A DNA stretch of 64,000 nt. It comes from Symbiodinium natans. Its lineage: Eukaryota; Sar; Dinophyceae; Suessiales; Symbiodiniaceae. The notes under the pieces were generated by a model. The model was not told the origin of the DNA. It saw nothing but the letters and a program-made list of their open reading frames with translations, and did not search any database. This document shows, one piece after another, positions 54,711 through 63,683 of this stretch. The position numbers and the translations under genes were made by a program. Within the stretch, counting starts at the first letter, position 1, and the number at the start of each line of letters is the position of its first letter. The stretch covers positions 344,183-408,182 of the forward strand of contig CAJNDS010002394.1 of the NCBI GenBank assembly GCA_905221605.1. The letters are read 5' to 3'.

Positions 54711-55243
54711 TGGTTCAAGATAAAACCAAATGGAAGAAAGAGAGAAGGAGGAGGAGGAGAAGGACTGCTTGTCCACTTTCTCCGTCTAGAGAGGCGCAGT
54801 CAGCCCCAAGGGAGGCCCAATCTGATGGGGACTTCAGGTCAGTCCCGAAGGCGGCCCAAGCTAAGAGGCCGCAGAAGCGCAGTTTGAAGGAGTACCTCGA
54901 GGTTGAGTCTGCACGCTTTAAGGCCCAGCGGTTCCGTGCGCGTGTGGCTACACAGCAGGCTGTGAGGAAGCAGCTGCCGAAGGGTTCTGTGGGCGAAAGC
55001 ATCCTGCGAAAGCGCCTGGGAGAGGCGTGTTCAGCGTGCCATTCCCGGAGGAAGGCCTACGATCTCGGTTGCTGATTCTCGGGCTCGCCTTCACAAGTAC
55101 AAGGCTCCGAGGCTTGCCGTGGGTAGGTTCCACCGACGGACAGCAGATCCACTGACGAATCCGGGCATTTGTGTCATGTCTGGTTGTGGGAATATGGGGA
55201 CTCAGGGCTGCCGGCTGTGCGTAGTGCCGACCAACAATGGGAG
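54711..55243 (+). CDS. candidate basic, Cys-containing protein, two exons
   Basis: Exon 54711-55054 has an Arg/Lys-rich start, then SLKEYLEVESARFKAQRFRA and SACHSRRK. A 43-nt GC-AG phase-0 intron (55055-55097) leads to exon 55098-55243 (YKAPRLAVGRFHRRTADPLT, then CVMSGCGNMGTQGCRLC). The second exon ends on donor GTTTAGG of the next array. Without the GC-AG intron the frame stops at 55075. The Cys pattern suggests a small zinc-binding unit; family unknown. Confidence 0.55.
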
Positions 55244-55569
55244 GTTTAGGGTTTAGGGTTTAGGGTTTAGGGTTTAGGGTTTAGGGGTTAGGGGTATTAG
55301 GGTTTAGGCGTTAAGGCTTAGGGCTTGGGCTTGTGGTTTAGGCTTTTTGTTTTTTGGGGCGTGATCTCTCGTCTTCCCAAGTGGAACGCTCCGATGCTCA
55401 TTACATGCTACTAGAACCCCCAAAAGCACAGAATATTAATCCCTCTATTACCCTTATCAGGAAAACCCTACACCCCGAAATTCCCTACCCTAAGACCGAC
55501 ACCCTAGGGTTTAGGGTTTGGGGTTTAGGGTTTAGGGTTTAGGCGCTCTACTCGTTTCAGCCTCTCCAG

Positions 55570-55610
55570 GCCTTTGCGCGATTCGACCTGGAAGTCCTCC
55601 AGCCGGTGGG
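55570..55610 (+). CDS. candidate exon
   Basis: Acceptor TTTCAGCCTCTCCAG, AFARFDLEVLQPV, donor GTAAGG. Both splice sites are strong. Confidence 0.5.
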
Positions 55611-55858
55611 GTAAGGGGATGGGGGAGTCAGGGGTGGGTTTGGGCTTGGGTTTAGGGTTTAGGGTTCAGGGTTTAGGGTTTAGGGTTTGGGCTTGGGTTT
55701 AGGTTTTACGGTTTAGGGCTTGGGGTTTCGGGTTTAGGGCTTGCTGCTTGGGGATTGGGGTTTCGGGCTTGGGGCTTAGGGCTGGGCTTAGGGCTTAGGG
55801 TTAGGGTTTTAGGGGGTTTGGAGGGTGGGGCTGTTGTTCAACAACTTCGGGCTTTTAG

Positions 55859-55927
55859 TTCGCGCGATTGGGGGTCTTGGTCCTGCAAGACGGCCAGTTC
55901 TTTCGAGCCAAGGGCCTTGGAGCTGGG
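55859..55927 (+). CDS. candidate exon
   Basis: FARLGVLVLQDGQFFRAKGL then GAG, from acceptor CTTCGGGCTTTTAG to donor GTGTTT. Confidence 0.5.
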
Positions 55928-55996
55928 GTGTTTAGGGTTTACTGTTTGGGGTTTAGGGTTTAGGGTTTAACGTTTAGAAAAGAGGATGCCATGTAG

Positions 55997-56139
55997 AAGT
56001 CGCCAAAGCTGCTGGGAAGCTTCTAGACAGAGGGAGGGTGTTTGATTTCTTTGTGTTTTCCCGTTTGCAGTGCTAGCTCTCAGGGGCATTGATTGGGGCT
56101 CCGTGTCTAGGATGAAAACCTCCCGTGCTGGACTTCTAG
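55997..56139 (+). CDS. candidate exon pair with a 33-nt intron
   Basis: 55997-56037 (SRQSCWEASRQRE) joins in phase 1 to 56071-56139 (LALRGIDWGSVSRMKTSRAG). The 33-nt intron GTGTTTGA...CCGTTTGCAG has a strong pyrimidine tract. Confidence 0.4.
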
Positions 56140-56184
56140 CCCTAAACCCTCAACCCTAAACCCTAAACACTGCTGGTGTTCAAG

Positions 56185-56262
56185 GTTTTCCGGTTGGGCT
56201 TCATGGGTCGGGTCGCCGACATGCATTCCGACAAAAGGCACAGCAGCCATCAACAGCTTTGA
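56185..56262 (+). CDS. candidate terminal exon
   Basis: Acceptor CTGGTGTTCAAG, VFRLGFMGRVADMHSDKRHS, then SHQQL and TGA. Confidence 0.45.
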   Translation, partial: VFRLGFMGRVADMHSDKRHSSHQQL

Positions 56263-56272
56263 AGCTTGAGAT

Positions 56273-56417
56273 GTTCCCCTTTTATACTAACAGTCCTTCT
56301 TAGGGCTTAGGATACCCCAAACCCTAAACCCTAAACCCTAAACCCTCAACCCTCAACCCTAAACCCTAAACCCTAAACCCAATCATAATCCCCATTAAGG
56401 AGCCGTTGGTATAAGGG
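56273..56417. mobile_element. MITE family C with inserted CCCTAAA array
   Basis: CTAACAGTCCTTCTTAGGGC and ATACC at the left and AATCATAATCCCCATTAAGG at the right match the halves of the intact copy at 35523. About 65 nt of CCCTAAA units (about 56315-56380) sit between them. Confidence 0.65.
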
Positions 56418-56432
56418 GGTTAACATCCCAAG

Positions 56433-56471
56433 TGTCAAAATTCAGCTGCGCCACGGCGTGATTCGCGCTCG
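56433..56471 (+). CDS. candidate exon
   Basis: VKIQLRHGVIRA lies between acceptor AACATCCCAAG and donor GTTGTA. Confidence 0.4.
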
Positions 56472-57032
56472 GTTGTAGGGATTAGGTGCGCGGAAGCCTC
56501 GTGTTGTACGACACTGGTATACACTGGTGCCCCGGAGCCCTAAACCCTTATTAGGGTTTAGGGTTGAGGGTTGAGGGTTTAGGGTTTAACTAGCCCTAAA
56601 CCCTATACCGCTTTGCCCCCCAAACCCGGAACTGCTTGAGAGTTATCAAGCACCCCTGAAACTCCGGCAACCATAGTTGTCCTTACCAACCCAACCCTAT
56701 CGGCCCTAATCCCCTAATCCCTAAACCCTAAACATTGTTCACAACCCTAAACCCTAAACCCAAAACCCTAAACCCTAAACCCTAAACCCTGTTCAAACCC
56801 TAAACCCCAAACCCTAAACCTTGTTAAACCCTAAACTCCAACCCAAAAAGCCCAGTTGAAACCCTAACAACCACTATAAAGCTCGCAGGTGTTTTGGGGC
56901 CCTAATCCCGAAACCCTAAACGTTGTTCAGAACCCTAAGCCCTAAACCCTAAGCCCTAAGCCTTTGTTCAAAACTCTGAAACCTGACAACCACAGTAAAG
57001 CTCGCAGGTGTTTGGGGGCCCCTGCCACGCAC

Positions 57033-57077
57033 GTGCTGGCAGCCACGCGGCCCGGCCCAGTAGCAGCGAGAGGACCT
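57033..57077 (-). CDS. candidate reverse-strand exon
   Basis: VLSLLLGRAAWLPA between acceptor TTCCTAGCAAG and donor GTGCGT on the reverse strand. Confidence 0.4.
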
Positions 57078-57097
57078 CTTGCTAGGAATTGAGATTA

Positions 57098-57190
57098 CAG
57101 GGTGGGGCCCCCTTACTGTACTAACTGTAGTTAAGGGACTTATAACCTAATTAGGGATCCTTATAACCCAATTTAGGGCTCTTATAACTC
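57098..57190. mobile_element. MITE family F, right end replaced by TTTAGGG
   Basis: AGGGTGGGGCCCCCTTA through ATAACTCTACTTAT matches the inverse of 49520-49636, then the sequence changes to TTTAGGG-like units. Confidence 0.55.
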
Positions 57191-57879
57191 TACTTATTAG
57201 GGTATAGGGTTTAGTGTTTAGGGTTTAGGGATTTCGGAACTCAGGCTCATTAAGCGCCTACGGATTTCAAGGGTTTAGGGCTTATGGTTCAGGGTTTAGG
57301 GCTTATTAGGAGTTTTTCGGTTCCTAAACGCCCAAATATGTAAACAATAATGGCACTTTTATGAGTTTTGCGGGCTGTGTTTTACATGCTTTCGGGGTCC
57401 AGGTAGGCCTTCAGGTTGCGCAGGAATTCAGGGCTTAGCTAGGACCCAGAACAGGCTCCTGTTCTCTTTGAAAGGGCACCTTTTTTGTTTTCGGTTACTT
57501 TTTGTTCGGCGTAGGAGGGTTTTCTTGGGGTTCCGGAGGCTTGTATTTAGGAATTAGGCTCATAGCTCGAAAGTCTGCCACCCTCCACCCCATATTCACT
57601 GCAACCCTTAGCCCTACCTGAAGAACCCCAAAACCTACGCTTTTGTAGGTTACCTCAGAATCCTATGAGGGGTTTTAGAAGAAGAACCTGCAAACAAGTA
57701 GGTTGTGGGTTCTTAAGGGCAACCCTAAGGCTCCCAATAGCCCAAAGTAGGTATCATTTACAGACTTTAGACCCCAATGTAGGTATTATTTATATACTTG
57801 GAGCCTTAGGGCAAGCCCTAAACCATACCTCAACCCTGTAAACTCCACAGGTCTTAGGGTAAAACCTGGACCTCGGGAT

Positions 57880-57962
57880 GTTTCTCCTCCTACTAACAGT
57901 CCTGAATAGGGAGTTTGGTGCCTCCGATTATAATCCCTATTAAGGACTGTTCAGATAGAGCA
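57880..57962. mobile_element. MITE family C copy
   Basis: TACTAACAGTCCTGAATAGG and CCCTATTAAGGACTGTTCAG are inverted mates with no array inside. Confidence 0.6.
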
Positions 57963-58132
57963 AACCCTAAGTTGCCCTAAACCCTAAACCTTAAAACCCT
58001 AAACCCTAAACCCTAAACCCTAAACCTTAAAACCCTAAACCTTAAAACCCTAAACCCTAAACCCTAAACCCTAAATTCCTAAACCCTATATCCAGACCCT
58101 GCGATAGATCACCTCCCCAAAGTACCCTGCAG

Positions 58133-58165
58133 GAGCGGACGGAGGGAGACCTTTGAGATGCCACG
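58133..58165 (+). CDS. candidate 33-nt exon
   Basis: SGRRETFEMP between acceptor AGTACCCTGCAG and donor GTACCA. Confidence 0.4.
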
Positions 58166-58442
58166 GTACCAGGCGCTTAGGGTTTAGGGTTTAGGGTTTA
58201 GGGTTTAGGGTTTAGGGTTTAGGGTTCCAGCTTTTGCGCCCGCAGTTTGTGCAAGCTCAAGGTGGGGAAATTATGCCGTTCTAGGGGGGATTTGCGTCGC
58301 GCCTGCGCAGTCCGAACGACGTGGTGGCTTCCCTAAACCCTAAACCCTAAACCCTAAACCCTAAACCCTAAACCCTAAACCCTAAACCCTAAAACCCTAA
58401 ACCCTAAACCCAAAGCACCCCTCTACCTCTCCCCCGTACTTC

Positions 58443-58631
58443 CTTGTAGCCCAGTGGTACCCTTTTCCCGTTTTTTGCTTCTGCGTTCCCTTATAAAGTA
58501 ACCAACCCAAACAAGCCCTAAACCCTAAACCCTAAACCCTAAACCCTAAACCCTAAACCCTAAACCCTAAACCCTAAACCCTAAACCCTAAACCCTAAAC
58601 CCTAAACTAACATGGTTACTGGGCTACCAAG
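58443..58631. mobile_element. MITE family A with inserted CCCTAAA array
   Basis: Ends CTTGTAGCCCAGTGGTACCC and GGTTACTGGGCTACCAAG match family A. About 94 nt of CCCTAAA (58515-58608) replaces or splits the interior after ACCAACCCAAACAAG, a different position and opposite orientation from the copy at 49744. Confidence 0.75.
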
Positions 58632-58851
58632 AATTGTGCTACCTGGCTGAGAGCTTGTATAAAACACATATCTAGGAGCCCCCAAACTCTACACCCTAAA
58701 CCCTAAACCAAAAACCCTAAAAACCCTAAAACCCTAAACCTAAACCTCACTGTGACAGGCAATCAGTACCAGCTGGCTACTGGTGCTATATAATTTGGAG
58801 ATATCTCATTACAGTATCAACAAAGTCTGGCTGGGTTTTGGGGTTTGAGGG

Positions 58852-58962
58852 CAGACATGGACATACATCCTTCCGGAGAATATTCCGTCATATAATGCAA
58901 TGCCCCTCAAATATCAACAGTTTACTACAAGCCAGCAGTATCATGCAAAGAATTGTGTGTAA
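58852..58962 (+). CDS. candidate exon, AT-richer than neighbours
   Basis: TWTYILPENIPSYNAMPLKY then QQFTTSQQYHAKNCV and TAA, after acceptor TTTGAGGGCAG. Codon use is less GC-rich than other candidates. Confidence 0.35.
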   Translation, partial: QTWTYILPENIPSYNAMPLKYQQFTTSQQYHAKNCV

Positions 58963-59129
58963 AAAGAAAGCGGAACAGAGGCTTCTTCAACCCTGTAGAT
59001 CCGCGATACCCTAAACCCTAAACCTTAAGCCCTAAGCCCTAAGACCTAAACCCTAAACCCTAAACCCTAAACCCTAAACCCTAAACCCTAAACCCAAACC
59101 CTAAACCCCAAGGGAACTGAGCATGCCAG

Positions 59130-59194
59130 GCCGAGGAAGAAACTCTGCCACTCAAGTCGGCAGCTCAGGAACAGCAGCCGAGTGCCACAGCCGG
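59130..59194 (+). CDS. candidate exon
   Basis: AEEETLPLKSAAQEQQPSAT then A, between acceptor GAGCATGCCAG and a GT donor. Confidence 0.5.
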
Positions 59195-59307
59195 GTTGGC
59201 TTTTCGGGTTTCGGGTTTCGGGTTTAGGGTGTACCCTAAACCCTAAACCCTAAACCCTAAACCCTAAACCCTAAACCCTAGGGTTGAGGGTAGGGCTTGT
59301 GGTTTAC

Positions 59308-59334
59308 CATGACTTCGAGGTGCTTTCTCCATTT
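59308..59334 (-). CDS. candidate 27-nt reverse-strand exon
   Basis: KWRKHLEVM between acceptor CCAACACTTCCAG and donor GTAAAC, phase 0 on both sides. Confidence 0.4.
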
Positions 59335-59496
59335 CTGGAAGTGTTGGGTTCGTGTTGCGGGGTCGGAGGTAGAGAGATTTAGGGATGTTAGGGATGCTTA
59401 GGGTTTAGGGTTTCGGGTTTAGGTTTTGTGGCTTGCTGAGTGGACCTTCAGTGCTTGGCTCGGGGCTATTTGTGGACATTTGTTCTTGGCTTTCAG

Positions 59497-59512
59497 CCTT
59501 AGGCGTTTGGAG
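59497..59512 (+). CDS. candidate 16-nt micro-exon
   Basis: Strong acceptor TTCTTGGCTTTCAG and donor GTTTAGG from the next array bound LRRLE. Confidence 0.3.
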
Positions 59513-59548
59513 GTTTAGGGTTTAGGGTTTAGGGTTTAGGGTTAGTAT

Positions 59549-59617
59549 TTAAGGTCTTTGCGTGTGTTTTGCTTGGGGTGCATATGTCTTAGGCTTATCA
59601 CCCATGACCTCCTCCAC
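59549..59617 (-). CDS. candidate reverse-strand terminal exon with telomere-repeat acceptor
   Basis: The acceptor is itself a telomere unit (CCCTAAACCCTAG). Then VEEVMGDKPKTYAPQAKHTQ, RP and TAA. Confidence 0.5.
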   Translation of the reverse strand: MEEVMGDKPKTYAPQAKHTQRP

Positions 59618-60180
59618 CTAGGGTTTAGGGTTTTGGGTTTAGGACTTTCTGCGCGCCCCGCCTTCCTATGGTGAGCATCGCAAACGAAGAAAGCAGCTAA
59701 ACCCGAACCACCAAACCCTGCCCGCCCGCCCCTTGCAACAAGATAAGTAAGCACCAATGAATACTAAGCACCAATATGGTTACGGAAGCAAACTAAACAT
59801 AGATAATCAACTGAACACACACACACACACACGGAATCCTTGAGCTGCGCCCGAGGGTTTAAATTCGAGGCTTCTGTTCGGTTGTGTGTCTCTGCGTGTC
59901 GCTGTGTGTCTCTGTGTGTATGTGTGAGTGAAAAGTATTCCATAATGTGATGCTCTTAAAAGTCTTAAGCCCAATAAGGTAACTATGAAATATCCCAAGG
60001 GCCTAGCTAGTTTTGCAAAGGAGTGCGAGTGCGTGTGCTGCGCCCCTAACCCTAAACCCTAAACCCTAACCCCTAACCCTAAACCCTACACCGTTATGCA
60101 GAACTCCAGATCGCACACACATGGGAGTTTTCCAAGATAAGGGAGCCCTATATAGAAATCAGAGACCCCAAAAAAGGTAC

Positions 60181-60280
60181 CCCTAATTTCTGTGAGAGCA
60201 TGGAAGATGCTGTATTTGCCCGGCTCCTGGAGTGTCATCGAATTCCTGTCGGGAAGGGGAACGTCGTGGCCTAAGGCCCA
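60181..60280 (-). CDS. candidate reverse-strand exon
   Basis: WALGHDVPLPDRNSMTLQEP then GKYSIFHALTEIR, from acceptor GAACTCCTCCAAG to donor GTACCT. Strongly protein-like. Confidence 0.5.
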
Positions 60281-60478
60281 CTTGGAGGAGTTCAAGGGTA
60301 CTACTAGCCCCATATAAGCCCCCCTATGTCCCCTAGGTAGGTTAGAAGTCGCAGTTTGCATTGGGGCTATGAGTAAACCCTAAGCCCTGAACAAAACCCT
60401 CAACCCTTTTCATTGGGGTCATCAGTACCCTTGACTCCTCCAAGCAGCCCCTCAACCCCTGAAGCCCTTTGATTCCGA

Positions 60479-61526
60479 ATGGCGAAGCGCGTCCTCATTG
60501 TGTTCGCTGGCACCCGCGGAGATCTTCGATCTGCTTAGTTCGGGTTTAGGGTTTAGGGTTTGGGGTTTTGGGTTTAGGGTTTAGGGTCAGCTTGTTGTGA
60601 GAAGGATTCGGGCAAGATGTCGTACCTGTAGTCTTTATACACGGGCCATACGTTCATTGCGAATGGCGCGAGTTCACCCTAGATGCTTAAGTGTTAAATG
60701 GGATCACATGAATGATTGGTGCTTGGGCTTTCGGGCTCAAGTCAAGTTAAAGATCATTTGATGGGGTTCAGGGTTCACGGGTTTATGGGGTTATGTGTGT
60801 CCTGTCAGAACATGGTGTCCTGAAGCCACAGCCAAAGTCCCGGACCCTGGGCCCTTCCCGAGCTAGAGTGCAGGGTTTTGGTCTCATCCTACCTGGGCAT
60901 TCATGGGCTTGCAACCCGAATTATCACGATACTTATCAGCCCCTACGTCCCCCTAAACCCAACAGGCTTAGGGTTGGAGAGTTCAAAGGCCTAATGGAGT
61001 TCAGCAAGGGCTTTTTTGGTCAGATGGCTTCGCGCTGACCATTGAGTTGTTGAAGGGTTTAGGGTTTAGGATTTAGGGCTTAGGGCTTAGGCTTGGGGCT
61101 TAGGGCTTAGGGCTTAGTGTTTAGGGAAGCAAATGGGAAACTGGGGAACAAACCTGCCGGCAAGTGCGCTTGGGATTTTTAGCGTTGGAGAACTAAGGCA
61201 CCCCGAAATTCCCAGCAGCCCTAAACCCTAAACCCTAAACCCCCAACGCCTAAACCCCAAACCCTCAACCCTGAGCCCTAAACCCTAACCCTAAGCCCTA
61301 AACCCGAAACCCTACACACTAAACCCCTAACCCCTAAACCCTCAACCCTCATTCCTGAACCCTAAACCCTAAGCCCTAAACCCTAAAGCCCTAAAACCCT
61401 AAACCCTAAATCCTAAACCCTAAACCCTAAACCCTAGCCCTAAACCCTGAACCCCAGCTTTGAGCAGCAAAGGATGCCCAGCCCTACCTTGTGGCAGCCA
61501 AAGCCTTGCTGTCTGCTGGCTTCGAG
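60479..61526 (+). CDS. GT28-type glycosyltransferase, N-terminal exons
   Basis: Exon 60479-60520 encodes MAKRVLIVFAGTRG and exon 61473-61526 encodes DAQPYLVAAKALLSAGFE. Joined, GTRGDAQPYLVAAKAL fits the N-terminal donor-domain signature GTRGDVQPxxxLAxxL of GT28/sterol 3-beta-glucosyltransferases (known), which glycosylate sterols or lipids using UDP-sugars. The 952-nt intron has a GA donor (GGA|GATCTT) and AAAG|GAT acceptor, phase 0, and contains TTTAGGG and CCCTAAA arrays. The next donor is GTGGGT at 61527. Remaining exons are not traced. The join is inferred from the motif; a forward exon candidate at 60989 lies in this intron and is unexplained. Confidence 0.55.
60628..60685 (-). CDS. candidate reverse-strand exon inside the GT28 intron
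   Basis: GELAPFAMNVWPVYKDY between acceptor TTAAGCATCTAG and donor GTACGA on the reverse strand. Confidence 0.4.
60989..61056 (+). CDS. candidate exon with telomere-repeat donor
   Basis: PNGVQQGLFWSDGFALTIEL then LK, from acceptor GAGAGTTCAAAG to donor GTTTAGG. Confidence 0.4.
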
Positions 61527-61539
61527 GTGGGTTCTGTGG

Positions 61540-61675
61540 AGAGGTTTAGGGTTCAGGTTTAGGGTTCAGGGTTCAGGGTTCAGGGTTCAGGGTTCAGGGT
61601 TTAGGGTTTAGGGTTTAGGGTTTAGGGTTTAGGGTTTAGGGTTTAGGGTTTAGGGTTTAGGGCTTGGGGTTTGGG
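61540..61675 (+). repeat. TTCAGGG-to-TTTAGGG array
   Basis: Variant TTCAGGG units on the left change abruptly to about ten TTTAGGG units. Confidence 0.9.
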
Positions 61676-62384
61676 GTTTGGGGGGGCGTGTTAAGAATCT
61701 ATTTCGGGTTCAGACTTTGAGTGTGTTAGCGGGGTTACCTGGACGTTGTGGGTCCAAGGTTTTGTTGGGCGGCTGGGGTTTGGGTACAGCGTTTAGGGCT
61801 GCAGAGATGTAGTTGTTCAGCTTCCACAGGGGCCACCTAAGCAGTTGCCCTAAACACTAAACCCAAAACCCTAAACCCTTTATAAAGCCAAAACCCTAAA
61901 CCCTAAACCCTAAACCCCCAAATTGGGTTCAGGAGCTGGGTTCTAGAGCTGCTCTCAGCAGATATCCCACGTCATTCAGAGGCGAGAAGGAGCCTCTTTC
62001 AACAGAAATCTTGTCTCCTGCACCCTCAGAAATTTTACGACCCTCACCCTTAAACCCTAAAAGCCTCTAAACCCTAAGCCCGTAGCCCCAAGCCCTAAGC
62101 CCTACAACAACTTGTGCCCACTTGACACGAATCCTAGGAGCCCTGGGTTTGTACAGATCTTGTTTTCAGACAGACACGAGAGCCGAGAAGGGTTAAGGCT
62201 CTAGGCGTTAGGGCTTTGGGGTTTAGGGTTTAGGGAGCTATGCCTTCCACAACAGCGAAAACTTTGTTTGAAGCCCGCCCTCAAACCTGTTCTAGATCCG
62301 ACATCCCACGAACGAAATACTCAGTGAGCCGAAGTCGTCCAAAGCCCACAGCCGGAGCCATTGGAGTCCATTCTTTTTCCCCAG

Positions 62385-62419
62385 ATCCTGCGTTCTGAAA
62401 CCTACTCGTTCGGCCCTCG
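62385..62419 (+). CDS. candidate exon
   Basis: The strong acceptor CATTCTTTTTCCCCAG precedes ILRSETYSFGP and donor GTACAT. Confidence 0.45.
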
Positions 62420-62572
62420 GTACATTTCATTTGTTAACCTTTTGTTGGGTTTAGGAAGATCATGTCTAGGATTCCCAGGCGCGCTTTGTATTTACACCTT
62501 TTCTTGGGGGCGGGGGGGGGGGGGGGGGTGGGGGCGGGGCTTGCGAGGATCATATTTAGGATTCTTTTTCAG

Positions 62573-62634
62573 AGGGCTTTAAGCGTCAGGCAGATCTCTT
62601 GCGACATAATTGAAAGTGCCCAACAAGTACAAGG
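62573..62634 (+). CDS. candidate exon
   Basis: Acceptor GGATTCTTTTTCAG, RALSVRQISCDIIESAQQVQ, donor GTTTAC. Confidence 0.45.
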
Positions 62635-62667
62635 GTTTACAGGCCCCTAAGCAGAACTCACTTTCGC

Positions 62668-62745
62668 CTAGGGTGCTATAATGAAGATGTCTTCTTGCAT
62701 GGATAGAGTTCAGCCACTCTGAGACGCCCCTCTCTTCACATAAAG
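62668..62745 (-). CDS. candidate reverse-strand exon, GC donor
   Basis: LCEERGVSEWLNSIHARRHL then HYSTL, between acceptor TCTCTCGTCAAG and donor GCGAAA. Confidence 0.45.
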
Positions 62746-62864
62746 CTTGACGAGAGACAGCCGTCACAGCATTTTAAACCCCCTAAACCGCCCCTAAATG
62801 CCCTAAACCCCTCTAAACCCTCCTAGCTTTGCAATTCTTACGCGTGCTTGGGCCCCTTTGCCAG

Positions 62865-62929
62865 GTGCTCTGTAGTGGGAACGAGGCCGGTGGGGCTGGA
62901 TGGGTCTGGTGCTTGGACGCTCAAGAACG
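62865..62929 (+). CDS. candidate exon
   Basis: VLCSGNEAGGAGWVWCLDAQ then E, between acceptor GGCCCCTTTGCCAG and donor GTTTCA. Confidence 0.5.
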
Positions 62930-62938
62930 GTTTCAATT

Positions 62939-63009
62939 ACAGGGTTCTTAACGGAGGGGGGTTAACCCCCTGTAGCCCATGAACCCCCCTCCCTTGAGAA
63001 CCCTACAAT
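62939..63009. mobile_element. short MITE-like palindrome
   Basis: AGGGTTCTTAACGGAGGGGG and CCCCCCTCCCTTGAGAACCCT are inverted mates over 70 bp. Fragments recur near 44580, 46585 and 50155. Confidence 0.5.
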
Positions 63010-63209
63010 TCGAGGAAGCTTCGGATGCTAAATCCATGACCTTTGAACTGCTCTATCATTTTCGGGCCTGGGTTCCCACTCCTTAGGGTTTAGGGTTTAG
63101 GGTTTAGGTGTTGCGGAAGCTTTGTAGGGCATGGCATAGGTTGTTCAGTGATGTTGGGTTCGATTTGGGTTTACGGCTTAGGGAACCCCTCGCAGCCCCC
63201 AACTGCCAG

Positions 63210-63296
63210 AGCGCAAAGGCATTCCAAGAACCACAGAACCCCGCAAGAATCCTGGTACCCCGAGGAACACCTCAGTTGGGTTTATTACGGAGAGAG
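63210..63296 (+). CDS. candidate exon with telomere-repeat donor
   Basis: AQRHSKNHRTPQESWYPEEH then LSWVYYGE, from acceptor CCCCAACTGCCAG to donor GTTTAGG. Very protein-like. Confidence 0.5.
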
Positions 63297-63473
63297 GTTT
63301 AGGGTTGAGGGTTTAGGATTTAGTTTGGGGCTTAGGGTTTAGGGTTCTACGGCTTCAAGCACCCTCAACCCTAAGCCTTAAACCCTCTACCCTAAACCCT
63401 ACACCCTAAACCCTAAACCCTAATCCCCCAAGAATCTGCACGTCCCCAAGCACCCTCCCGCGCTTGACGTCAG

Positions 63474-63545
63474 GATGCGGCCTCGCTGGCAGAGTCCTTC
63501 GGCGTGCCCTTCCGGGGATCCCGATGCAGTGCCCGGGAGCCACGG
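63474..63545 (+). CDS. candidate exon
   Basis: Acceptor CGCGCTTGACGTCAG, DAASLAESFGVPFRGSRCSA then REPR, donor GTTTTG. Phase 0 on both sides. Confidence 0.5.
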
Positions 63546-63567
63546 GTTTTGTTCCCATTCTTCGAGG

Positions 63568-63683
63568 CCCTAAACCCTAAACCCTAAACCCTAAACCCTA
63601 AACCCTAGACCCTAGACCCTAGACCCTAGACCCTAGACCCTAGACCCTAGACCCTAGACCCTAGACCCTAGACCCTAGACCCT
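63568..63683 (-). repeat. CCCTAAA array switching to CCCTAGA
   Basis: About five CCCTAAA units are followed by about 11 identical CCCTAGA units (63605-63682), a homogenised variant not seen elsewhere in the window. Confidence 0.9.

Larger units (their letters stand above)
16195..63683. repeat. telomere-heptamer array domain (TTTAGGG/CCCTAAA)
   Basis: Over 47 kb there are more than 60 runs of TTTAGGG or CCCTAAA, mostly 3-20 units, in both orientations, separated by 50-400 nt. Common point variants are TTTGGGG, CCCTAAG, TTCAGGG, the octamers CCCCTAAA/TTTAGGGG, and CCCTAGA. A chromosome end would show one orientation and end in the array; here orientations alternate and unique sequence follows on both sides, so these are interstitial. 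Many arrays border exon-like segments or lie inside MITE-like elements. Confidence 0.9.

Noticed and set aside
61932-62040. Exon on either strand
   Set aside because: Forward (RSWVLELLSADIPRHSEARR) and reverse (DKISVERGSFSPLNDVGYLL) readings are equally protein-like; left unassigned.
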